Source: Bacteroidota bacterium (GTDB taxonomy: Bacteria > Bacteroidota > Bacteroidia > Chitinophagales > Chitinophagaceae). From it: a stretch of DNA of 64,000 bases. Of this stretch, positions 48,632 to 56,155 are shown one piece after another. The stretch spans positions 25,979 to 89,978 of the forward strand of contig CANFXV010000006.1 of NCBI GenBank assembly GCA_947451115.1, given 5' to 3'. The number at the start of each line of letters is the position of its first letter. Position 1 is the first letter of the stretch. The notes beneath the pieces were generated by a model, which saw only the letters and a program-made list of their open reading frames with translations, had not been told where the DNA came from and did not search any database. A program made the translations under genes and the position numbers.

Positions 48632-49444
48632 TTAAATAAAAAATGTGGCTTTCTCTAATTTACCTTCGGTTTGTGGCGCTTGTTCGTATCCATTTTTAGC
48701 TAAATCCTTATTGACGAGTTGAATGAGTTCGTTCATGGGAAATTGCTTTGCATGTGCTTTTAAATTTTTTAATAAATAATGCGTAAAAGCCCCATTGAAT
48801 CTATTGTCTATATAAGCATCGGCACTTACTTGATTTGATGCGCAGGCACTTAGTAAGGCGCCATTGAAGGGTTTAAGTTGGATTGGCTCCTTCATTGACC
48901 ATGAAGATGGGGAGGCTATAGAATTAACAGGTCGATTGATGAATCGATAACGATTGGGATAGTCGTTGTTTGATAATGGCATTGGGGCAACAATGGGATC
49001 TCGAGATAAATCTTCGGCATGACAGGAATCGGATATCCAAACAAAATGTACGCCATTGGGAATGGCTTTAAAAATTTCTGCAAATTCTTTATCCCGAAGG
49101 GTAGTGCCTGCCGTCCAATCAAAATCATAAGGGCAAATAATTTCATCATGTCCATCTTTCTCTAATGCTGGATGCTCTGTAGGCATTTGCGCACCATGGC
49201 CACTGTAATGAAATAAAATTTGGTCACCCGCTTGTAGATCGCTTAATAACCAATTTAAATTTTCAACAATTCCTTTTTTATTGGCTTGACGATTGGTTAA
49301 AGTTCTCACCTGTTCTTTTTGATAGACAGGGTTAATTTGAGTGATAAAATTGAACATATCATTGATGTCATTGATGCAACCTCTTAATTCATTTCTTGGA
49401 TCTGGGTATTGATTAATGCCCACTAATAATGCTTTGTTTTTCAT
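48632..49444 (-). CDS. Caspase-like cysteine protease (peptidase C14 / metacaspase-like)
   Basis: Predicted to cut peptide bonds, probably after basic residues if it behaves like metacaspases. The 270-residue protein is one caspase fold without extra domains. The opening strand KALLVGINQYP, the histidine motif HYSGHGAQ (H83) and the cysteine motif ISDSCHAED (C141) are all intact. A later SACASNQVSADAY segment and FNGAFTHYLL helix match the p10-like part. It has no signal peptide. It is the first gene of a two-gene operon with the secreted helical protein. No toxin, sensor or effector domain is fused to it. Roles in proteolysis, stress or defence are all possible. Confidence 0.88.
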   Translation of the reverse strand: MKNKALLVGINQYPDPRNELRGCINDINDMFNFITQINPVYQKEQVRTLTNRQANKKGIVENLNWLLSDLQAGDQILFHYSGHGAQMPTEHPALEKDGHDEIICPYDFDWTAGTTLRDKEFAEIFKAIPNGVHFVWISDSCHAEDLSRDPIVAPMPLSNNDYPNRYRFINRPVNSIASPSSWSMKEPIQLKPFNGALLSACASNQVSADAYIDNRFNGAFTHYLLKNLKAHAKQFPMNELIQLVNKDLAKNGYEQAPQTEGKLEKATFFI

Positions 49445-49629
49445 TTTATTTTAGCTTTGTTTTACTGAAAATAAAAAATAAAATGATGCTACAAAATATA
49501 TTCAATACATTTGTTTGATTGGGTGAAAGCCTTGTTTAGATTGAATTCTAAAGCATTTAACTACAATCAAAGCCTAGTAATACTTTGATACTTTATTCTA
49601 AATAGAAACATTTCTAAAATTATTTTTTT

Positions 49630-50061
49630 ATGGAAAATCAAATTCAAGCCAAAGAAAGAAAAAAGGGCATTTTTACCAGTTTTTTACTTTTTTTAATTGC
49701 CATATTTCTATTATCTGTCACAGCCCCCATTGGATTTATCTTTGCTTTATTGCAAAAATTATTTACTAGAAAAATTCAATCGCTCCGTGATTATTTATTG
49801 GAAGTAGCCTTGGTCTTGGATCAGGCGGGCAATGTAATCATGCAGCATTTTTTAAATGCAGTATTACTTAAAAAATTGCCCAATACTTATTTGTTTGGCA
49901 ATAAAAAAGAAACCATCAGCAGTGTGATAGGTAAAAATTCCCTGACGGACTCATTGACAAGTGCGGGTCAATTGCTCAATGGCTTTTTAAATGCCATTGA
50001 TAAAAACCATACTTTGAATTCAATCGAAGAAAATATCAAAAATTTCTTTACTTCAAATTAA
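49630..50061 (+). CDS. Small uncharacterised membrane protein
   Basis: I do not recognise this 143-residue protein. Residues about 12-42 are strongly hydrophobic, enough for one long or two short membrane segments, after a charged start (MENQIQAKERKKG). The remainder is amphipathic, with the segment NTYLFGNKKETISSVIGKN and a helical C-terminus ending SIEENIKNFFTSN. I have a loose impression that similar short proteins occur in other Bacteroidota. It diverges from the caspase operon, with 185 bases between starts. Its stop codon lies inside the convergent receptor gene, and the two genes overlap by 14 bases. Confidence 0.7.
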   Translation: MENQIQAKERKKGIFTSFLLFLIAIFLLSVTAPIGFIFALLQKLFTRKIQSLRDYLLEVALVLDQAGNVIMQHFLNAVLLKKLPNTYLFGNKKETISSVIGKNSLTDSLTSAGQLLNGFLNAIDKNHTLNSIEENIKNFFTSN

Positions 50062-52261
50062 TTTTTAAGCTTAGCCAAAAATTACTACCTGCCATAGGGA
50101 AGTAATTATTAGAAGTGGTGGTTGCCCCCTCGTAAATATAACTAAAGGTATAACCATTGGGCTCATATAGTTTATTGAAAATATTATTCGCATACAAATT
50201 AATACTTGCATTCCATTTTTGTTTGTTCAATAAAGTATAGGAGGTACTAATATCTTGTAAGAAATAGGCTTTTAATGTTCTTGCTTCATTTTGGGTATTG
50301 TCCAAATATTGTTTAGAAACATATTTGCTCGTAAAATTCAAATTCCATTGATTATTTAATTTAACTAGTAAGCTATGATTGGCTGTTAGGTTGGGGGATA
50401 AGGCGATAGCTGTATTCTTATGTACAATGGCCAATTGACCACCTTGGTCATAATCGTCTAAGTATTCGGTAAAGGCCTCAATCTTATTTTGACTAAAAGT
50501 AAGATTGCTAGAACTTGTGAAGAAGCTATTTATCTTCCAGCTTTCTTCTAATTCAATACCTATTCTACTGCTCTTAGGCACATTGGTTCTTGTATAAGCG
50601 CCTACATCATTAATTTTTCCAGTAAGCACCAATTGGTCTTTATAGCTCATTAAATATACATTTGCACTCCACTCAAAATTTGCATGTTTGTTTTTAAAAC
50701 CTAATTCCAAATCAGTTAAAACCTCTTGCTTAGGTTGCTCATTGGTGGCTGCTTCAAAATCATCTCTATTGGGTTCTTTATGCGCTAGGGCAAAGCTTGC
50801 ATAATATTGGGTATTTTTTGTTTTGTAAAACAAACCAGCCTTAGGGTTTATAAAATCAAAATTTCTTTTTACGATTAAAGCTGCATTATGATCAAATCCA
50901 TACATATTGTGCCCTACATTTCTGTATTGTACATCCACAAAACTGCTGAAAGCCACGCTGAATTGATGATTCCATTTAAAATAGGTGTTTACATCTTTCT
51001 TAATAGCATTGTTAAAATAATAATTAAAATTTGGAGAAATGCCCAAGCTACTTAAATAGGGAAGTCTTCCATAATGCAATCCATCGTAAGTGTTCCAAGC
51101 ACCCCCAAGGGTATATTTATTTTTACCTTCTTCATAAATTAATGATGCGATTTGTCCATAAAAATTATTATCCAACCATTTTCTTCTTACCAAATCAATT
51201 ATGGTGTAAGGATTTGTTCTAGTTGCATTTATAGAATTAGTTGGCGCGTTTACTACATAATCAGACAAAAGAACACCGCCTTTATATTCTTCATAATAAC
51301 CCTTGCCTCTAGTTAAGAAGATGGCCGTGTTCCAGCTAAGTTTTGAATTTATAGTTTTATTGTAAAACAATTGATAATGCGTTTGTTGGTAATTGTCTGT
51401 TTGATTATTGTAAGGGGCATCCATTTTTTCCATCCCTGCAGGATTGTAGGTTCTATTCGTAGCCAATAGTTCTTCGGGAACGCCATACCAGGCTTGGTAG
51501 GTTTTTTCCCAGCCTGAGAAAACATTTAATCTTAAAGAAGATTGATCGCCCCAATAGGTAGTACTTAAATAAAATGATTTCAAGTTGGATTTGGCACGAT
51601 CCATATAGCCATCACTGCTGATATTACTTAAACGCCCATCAATCGTAAAATGATTATTCAACAAGCCTGTACCTAATTGCAAAGTATTTTTAAATGTATT
51701 AAAGGAGCCTGCACTGGATTGTAAGGAAAGATATTTTTCTGGATGATAATCGTTGGTGGCTAAATTAATGGTCGCGCCAAAAGCACCGGCACCATTGGTG
51801 GAAGTACCTACACCTCTTTGTATTTGTACACTATTTAAACTAGAGCCAAAATCGGGTAAGTCCACAAAATAGGTAATCATGCTTTCTGCATCATTGTACG
51901 GAATACCATTTAAGGTGACATTGATTCTTGTACCATCCGTACCTCTAATTCTAATGCCTGTATAACCCACACCGGTTCCTGCATCTGAATTCACTACTAC
52001 AGATGGGGTGTTCTGTAATAGAAAGGGAAGGTCTTGACCAAAATTTACTTTTTCAATTGCTGCTTTGTTTAAGTTGCTAATGGCAAAAGGACTGTTTTCA
52101 CTGGCTCTAACCGATCTTACTTCCAAAGGGGGCAGGTTTCGAATACTATCAGTTTGTAATCTTGCGCTGTCTATTTTCTTTTGAATAGATAACGGCTTGG
52201 TTTGAGCCATACTGTTGGCTACCATTAATAAAAACGCAAATGTTCCCAATAACTTAGTCAT
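50048..52261 (-). CDS. TonB-dependent outer-membrane receptor, probably for thiamine or a derivative
   Basis: Outer-membrane gated transporter. Residues 1-19 are a signal peptide (ending ANSMAQ). A TonB-box-like LPPLEVRSV segment precedes the plug domain (about 45-165), which contains IRIRGTDGTRINVTLNGIP and VQIQRGVGTSTNGAGAFG. The rest is a beta-barrel, ending in the short aromatic/alternating strand FWLSLKINLK. At 737 residues it has no N-terminal carboxypeptidase-like domain and no SusD partner, unlike SusC proteins. A TPP riboswitch in its leader makes thiamine, thiamine phosphate or a precursor the likely cargo. Its last 14 bases overlap the convergent small membrane protein gene. Confidence 0.9.
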   Translation of the reverse strand: MTKLLGTFAFLLMVANSMAQTKPLSIQKKIDSARLQTDSIRNLPPLEVRSVRASENSPFAISNLNKAAIEKVNFGQDLPFLLQNTPSVVVNSDAGTGVGYTGIRIRGTDGTRINVTLNGIPYNDAESMITYFVDLPDFGSSLNSVQIQRGVGTSTNGAGAFGATINLATNDYHPEKYLSLQSSAGSFNTFKNTLQLGTGLLNNHFTIDGRLSNISSDGYMDRAKSNLKSFYLSTTYWGDQSSLRLNVFSGWEKTYQAWYGVPEELLATNRTYNPAGMEKMDAPYNNQTDNYQQTHYQLFYNKTINSKLSWNTAIFLTRGKGYYEEYKGGVLLSDYVVNAPTNSINATRTNPYTIIDLVRRKWLDNNFYGQIASLIYEEGKNKYTLGGAWNTYDGLHYGRLPYLSSLGISPNFNYYFNNAIKKDVNTYFKWNHQFSVAFSSFVDVQYRNVGHNMYGFDHNAALIVKRNFDFINPKAGLFYKTKNTQYYASFALAHKEPNRDDFEAATNEQPKQEVLTDLELGFKNKHANFEWSANVYLMSYKDQLVLTGKINDVGAYTRTNVPKSSRIGIELEESWKINSFFTSSSNLTFSQNKIEAFTEYLDDYDQGGQLAIVHKNTAIALSPNLTANHSLLVKLNNQWNLNFTSKYVSKQYLDNTQNEARTLKAYFLQDISTSYTLLNKQKWNASINLYANNIFNKLYEPNGYTFSYIYEGATTTSNNYFPMAGSNFWLSLKINLK

Positions 52262-52334
52262 AACTAAAGTTTAAATATTTCAAAAATGAATACTGGGAAC
52301 AGGAATAATAGCTATGAGAAGTGCGCGTGATGCG

Positions 52335-52413
52335 GTGACCTTCCCTTCGCAGGCATTACCCTGTTCAGGTTCAACGGGTTTTTCTCAGCCTTTTACAGCA
52401 CCCCGAGGACGGC
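52335..52413 (-). promoter_or_regulatory. TPP riboswitch (THI element) upstream of the TonB-dependent receptor
   Basis: Read on the minus strand, the sequence contains the conserved TPP aptamer parts in order: CGGGGTGC, GGCTGAGA, CCCGTTGAACCTGA, GGGTAATGCC and GCGAAGGGAAGG. Helix P2/P4 features and the two TPP-contacting bulges are all recognisable. It ends about 73 bases before the receptor start codon. In Bacteroidota such elements are known in front of thiamine genes and outer-membrane receptors. High TPP should repress the receptor. Confidence 0.95.
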
Positions 52414-52414
52414 A

Positions 52415-52422
52415 CAAAAATA
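52415..52422 (-). promoter_or_regulatory. Candidate -7 promoter element for the riboswitch transcript
   Basis: On the minus strand the sequence TATTTTTG fits the Bacteroidota -7 consensus TAnnTTTG. Transcription would start within a few bases of the first nucleotide of the TPP aptamer, as expected for a riboswitch leader. A good -33 TTTG is not visible. Confidence 0.5.
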
Positions 52423-52494
52423 AGCAGAAAAATAATACCATTCACTGTAACTTTAGGTTCGTATTTACGTTTTAAGTAAATAAACCATCTAATT

Positions 52495-53280
52495 ATGAAA
52501 AAGATATTCTTAGGACTTATTTTAATAACAGGTTGTACGCTAAGTGCTCAAAACAAAACCTCGGTAGTCTATGACAATCATGCGCAGGTAAGAAAAGTGC
52601 CTAGTTTTAACGCTATTAGTGTTTCAAGTGCGATAGATCTATACCTTACACAATCTAATACCAATGAAGTAGCCGTGAGTGCATCTGAAGAAGACATCAG
52701 AGACCATATCGTCACAGAAGTTGTAGGAGGTACTTTAATAATTAGATTAGGAGACAACGGCACATGGTTTAGTTGGAAAAAATGGGGCAATTATAAAACC
52801 AAGGCCTATGTAAGTATTAAAGATATTGATGCGATTACTGCTTCAGGCGCAAGCAATGTGCATTTAGTGAATACCATTGAATCACCAAAGATCAGAATTA
52901 AATTAACAGGGGCTTCTGATTTTCATGGAGACATAAAAGCAGGTACGCTTGATTATAGATTAAGTGGTGCCTCTGATTACAAAGGAAAACTGACCGCTAA
53001 TAATGTTTTACTTGAAAGTAGCGGTGCCTCCAATATTGAATTAGAAGGAACTACTGATGATTTGTCCATAGAAATTTCTGGCGCCAGCGATGCTAAATTG
53101 TATGGATTGATGACAAAAGGGGCAGTTGTTCATGCAAGTGGAGCTAGTCATGTCAATATCCATGTCACTGAAATGCTAAAAGCGACTTGCTCAGGGGCTA
53201 GTACTTTAGATTATAAGGGCAATCCTAGTGTGAAGGAATCAAATTCAACTGGAGCTTCTAATATAAGACACAGGAATTAA
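52495..53280 (+). CDS. Secreted DUF2807 (head GIN domain) beta-solenoid protein
   Basis: Exported protein of 261 residues in the DUF2807/GIN-domain family; its molecular role is unknown. The N-terminus MKKIFLGLILITGCTLSAQ can be read as a lipoprotein signal (LITG|C) or as a standard signal peptide cut after SAQ. The body begins with VPSFNAISVSSAIDLYLTQ, typical of the family. It then shows about eight turns built on a recurring S-G-A-S motif every 15-25 residues (ASGASNV, LTGASDF, LSGASDY, SSGASNI, ISGASDA, ASGASHV, CSGAST, STGASNI). These would stack as a right-handed beta-helix. It is divergent from the receptor gene and is followed by a perfect hairpin terminator. Confidence 0.85.
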   Translation: MKKIFLGLILITGCTLSAQNKTSVVYDNHAQVRKVPSFNAISVSSAIDLYLTQSNTNEVAVSASEEDIRDHIVTEVVGGTLIIRLGDNGTWFSWKKWGNYKTKAYVSIKDIDAITASGASNVHLVNTIESPKIRIKLTGASDFHGDIKAGTLDYRLSGASDYKGKLTANNVLLESSGASNIELEGTTDDLSIEISGASDAKLYGLMTKGAVVHASGASHVNIHVTEMLKATCSGASTLDYKGNPSVKESNSTGASNIRHRN

Positions 53281-53294
53281 TAAGTTATTAATAT

Positions 53295-53352
53295 AGTAAG
53301 TGAATTAAAAAAAGGAAATCTTTACAGATTTCCTTTTTTTAATTCACTTACT
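53295..53352. terminator. Perfect 27-bp inverted repeat, bidirectional terminator overlapping a coding end
   Basis: The two 27-base arms are exactly complementary around a TTAC loop (53322-53325). The A7 and T7 tracts next to GGAAATCT and AGATTTCC suit termination in both directions. The right arm encodes the last codons of the GMC oxidoreductase on the minus strand, and its stop codon lies in the loop. The left arm lies after the DUF2807 gene. Confidence 0.9.
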
Positions 53353-54989
53353 GCAAAGTCGGCTGCTCTTGCAGTCAAAGCCATATAAGTTAAAGACGGA
53401 TTTTGACAGGCCGAAGAAGCCATGGCAGAGCCATCTGTGATAAATACATTTTTGGCTTCATGCATTTGGTTCCATTTATTCAACACCGATGTCTTAGGAT
53501 CTTTACCCATACGCGCTGTGCCCATTTCATGAATACAAAAACCAGGGGCAGGCATACTGTCATAAGAACCTACATTCTTAATGCCAGCAGTTTCTAGCAT
53601 TTCTGCCGCGCTGTTTCTCATATCTATGCGCATCTTCATTTCATTTTCTTTGAATTCACAGTCCATGTTCAAAGTGGGTAGTCCCCATTTGTCTTTTTTA
53701 TTTTTATCTAAGGTTACTTTGTTTTCATAATAAGGAAGATGTTCCCCCCAAGACCCCCAGCCAATAGTCCATTTACCTGGTTCTGAAACGCTTTCTTTTA
53801 ATTCTACCCCAATACCATTGGCAGCGCCTTTGTCTCTGGAGGCACCTCCTTGGTAACCAAAACCTCTTAAATAACCAGCAGAAGATCCTCCATCTAAGTT
53901 TCTAAATCTTGGAATATAAATACCATTGGGTCTGCGACCGTAAGTATACATATCTTGGAAGCCCTCATAATCTCCATAAGCACCCACGCCATAATGATGA
54001 TCCATTAAATTATGTCCTACTTGTTGGCTGCTATTGCCAAAGCCATTCGGAAAAACATCAGAAACAGAATTTAATAAAATATGTGCCGTACCTAAAGTAG
54101 AAGCGTTTAAGAAAATAATTTTAGCAAAATATTCTTCTGTTAGATTTGTGTTGGCATCTAAAATTCTTACGCCTTTGGCACGACCTGTTTCTTTATCGTA
54201 TAAAATTTCGGTGGTAATGGCATCAGGTCTTAAAGTTAAGTTACCAGTAGCAGCAGCTGCTGGAAGGGTAGCAGCGTTAGAACTAAAATAACCACCAAAA
54301 GGACAACCTTGATGACATTTATTTCTAAATTGACAAGGACCTCTAGTACCAATTTTTGCGGTAAGGTTGGCCGATCTTCCAATAATCATGGGCCTACCCA
54401 TTTTAGTTTTAAGATTTTGGGCCACCATTTTCTCCACCACATTCATTTCCATGGGTGTTTGAAATTCTCCATCGGGTAAATTAAAAACACCATCTCTATT
54501 GCCACTGATACCTGCAAATTTTTCTACATAACTGTACCAAGACGCAAGGTCGTTGTACCTAATAGGCCAATCGGTTCCATAACCATCTTTACCATTGGCT
54601 TCAAAATCTAAATCAGACCAACGATAGCTTTGTCTGCCCCACATTAAAGAACGTCCTCCTACATGATTGCCTCTAATCCAATCAAAAGGTTTGCTCGCAG
54701 TGTAGGGATTTTCTAAATCGTTGACAAAGAATTTTTTTGACACTTCGTCGTAGGCATAACACTTACTTTGAATAGGAGAATTTTTTTTATCTGCTTGAGT
54801 GACTGCATTGTGGTGGGCTAGTTCCCAAGGATCTTTTTCAGTCCCTTGATAGTCTTTGATATGTTCCACATTACGGCCTCTTTCAAGCACCAATGTTTTG
54901 AGTCCTTTTTCTGTTAACTCTTTAGCAGCCCAGCCTCCAGAAATTCCAGAGCCTACCACGATGGCATCGAAATGATTTGATGATGGCAT
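53322..54989 (-). CDS. GMC-family FAD-dependent oxidoreductase
   Basis: Flavoprotein that probably oxidises an alcohol or sugar; the substrate is not deducible. The 555-residue protein starts with the dinucleotide-binding motif GSGISG at 13-18 and has ERG at the end of the second strand. The GMC signature GGRSLMWGRQS and a cysteine-rich segment CQFRNKCHQGCPFGGY follow. Near the C-terminus H487 (CIHEMGTARMG) and N530 (CQNPSLT) are the expected catalytic pair. It resembles the gluconate-2-dehydrogenase/choline-dehydrogenase-like group common in Bacteroidota, yet the usual small subunit gene is not adjacent. It has no clear signal peptide. The final codons form one arm of a terminator hairpin. 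Confidence 0.9.
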   Translation of the reverse strand: MPSSNHFDAIVVGSGISGGWAAKELTEKGLKTLVLERGRNVEHIKDYQGTEKDPWELAHHNAVTQADKKNSPIQSKCYAYDEVSKKFFVNDLENPYTASKPFDWIRGNHVGGRSLMWGRQSYRWSDLDFEANGKDGYGTDWPIRYNDLASWYSYVEKFAGISGNRDGVFNLPDGEFQTPMEMNVVEKMVAQNLKTKMGRPMIIGRSANLTAKIGTRGPCQFRNKCHQGCPFGGYFSSNAATLPAAAATGNLTLRPDAITTEILYDKETGRAKGVRILDANTNLTEEYFAKIIFLNASTLGTAHILLNSVSDVFPNGFGNSSQQVGHNLMDHHYGVGAYGDYEGFQDMYTYGRRPNGIYIPRFRNLDGGSSAGYLRGFGYQGGASRDKGAANGIGVELKESVSEPGKWTIGWGSWGEHLPYYENKVTLDKNKKDKWGLPTLNMDCEFKENEMKMRIDMRNSAAEMLETAGIKNVGSYDSMPAPGFCIHEMGTARMGKDPKTSVLNKWNQMHEAKNVFITDGSAMASSACQNPSLTYMALTARAADFAVSELKKGNL

Positions 54990-55179
54990 TTTATATCAGT
55001 TTTAATTGAATCGTTAATTGCGTAGTCAATTTACTTAAAAATTGCATAAAAACTAAGTTTTTATAGGTCTTCTAATGATTTAAATGATAAGTGGTTGTCA
55101 TTAAATTACTAAAACATAGACTGGGGCAACTATTCTATTTACCAATAAAAACATAACTTTAAAGTTCAATAGAGAATCA

Positions 55180-55914
55180 ATGAAGCCTTTCTTATTTAAG
55201 ATTAATGCATTAGTCAAAAATTTACTAATACTTTTTCAACCACATGTAGTTTTTAGTTTTTTAATACAACCTTTTGCATTTTTTTCTAATTTTTTAAGTT
55301 TGACTCAATGGATCGCAAAACAGCCAACAAAAGGGGTGTACAAAGATGCCTTTTCTTTGTTGCGCAATTACAATCATCGAATTGATTTGTATAATTATGT
55401 CATAGAAAAGGAAAATTTAAGCAATACAGAAATCATCTACATTGAAATGGGGGTATGCAATGGAAATTCTTTTGCATGGTGGATGCAAAACAATCACAAT
55501 AGCGCTTCACGATTTCATGGCTTTGATACTTTTGAAGGATTGCCAGAACAGTGGGGTTATTTTTTTAAAAATGGAGACATGATTGCAGAGGCGCCAAAAT
55601 TAGAGGATGCAAGAGGTCACTTTTACAAGGGATTGTTTCAAGATACCCTGGTGCCTTTTTTAAACAATGGAAATGTTTCAAAGGGTAAAAGAAAAATTAT
55701 TCATTTAGATGCCGATTTATTCTCCTCTACACTTTTCTCTTTAAGTATGCTGTATCCTTATTTAGAAAAAGGGGACATTGTCTTTTTTGATGAGTTCAAT
55801 GTGCCCAACCATGAATACCTTGCTTTTAAAATATTTACCGAATCTTTTTATGTAAAAATGGAGCTATTGGGGGCAGTTAATAATTACTATCAGGCAGCTT
55901 TTAAGGTAAAATAG
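55180..55914 (+). CDS. TylF-like class I SAM-dependent methyltransferase
   Basis: Predicted O-methyltransferase of the TylF/macrocin family, 244 residues. The SAM-binding strand is IYIEMGVCNGNSF, followed by the family segment FHGFDTFEGLPE, the acidic IHLDADLFSST motif and IVFFDEFN, which carries probable metal ligands. The N-terminal 45 residues are unusually hydrophobic (LLILFQPHVVFSFLIQPFAFFSNF), which may attach it to the membrane. It stands alone, with no glycosyltransferase or polysaccharide genes next to it. A sugar acceptor is plausible from the family but not shown. Confidence 0.82.
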   Translation: MKPFLFKINALVKNLLILFQPHVVFSFLIQPFAFFSNFLSLTQWIAKQPTKGVYKDAFSLLRNYNHRIDLYNYVIEKENLSNTEIIYIEMGVCNGNSFAWWMQNNHNSASRFHGFDTFEGLPEQWGYFFKNGDMIAEAPKLEDARGHFYKGLFQDTLVPFLNNGNVSKGKRKIIHLDADLFSSTLFSLSMLYPYLEKGDIVFFDEFNVPNHEYLAFKIFTESFYVKMELLGAVNNYYQAAFKVK

Positions 55915-55980
55915 GCTATTATTTTGCAATTAATGCATTTTTACAATAGTATGACCAATATCATTATTTATAATTATATG

Positions 55981-56019
55981 ATAGATATCATTTTATGTAT
56001 TAATAAAATACATATCTAT
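55981..56019. repeat. AT-only imperfect inverted repeat upstream of the SprB-repeat gene
   Basis: The outer arms ATAGATAT and ATATCTAT and the inner arms ATTTTAT and ATAAAAT pair around a six-base loop, with a small bulge between the two stems. It sits in the 241-base AT-rich gap after the methyltransferase gene. It could be a weak terminator or an operator. I see no T-tract that settles it. Confidence 0.45.
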
Positions 56020-56051
56020 AAGCTACTATAAAACAATCAACAAATATATAT

Positions 56052-56078
56052 TTTGAATACTATTTAAACCTAATTTTG
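56052..56078 (+). promoter_or_regulatory. Candidate promoter for the GATase-SprB gene
   Basis: TAATTTTG at 56071-56078 fits the Bacteroidota -7 element TAnnTTTG. A TTTG at 56052-56055 could be the -33 element, but the 15-base spacer is shorter than usual. The start codon follows about 75 bases downstream. Confidence 0.4.
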
Positions 56079-56155
56079 TAGATGTATGTCTAAGAGTAAT
56101 TTCATAGATAAAGCTTTATAAATGAAATAGTTCTATAGAATAAAATCTATTTAAT

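Noticed and set aside
49445..49629. Strict TAnnTTTG promoters between the caspase gene and the small membrane protein gene
   Set aside because: The nearest sequences (TATATTTTG on the minus strand, ATACTTTG on the plus strand) miss the consensus by one base or by spacing, so I did not list them.
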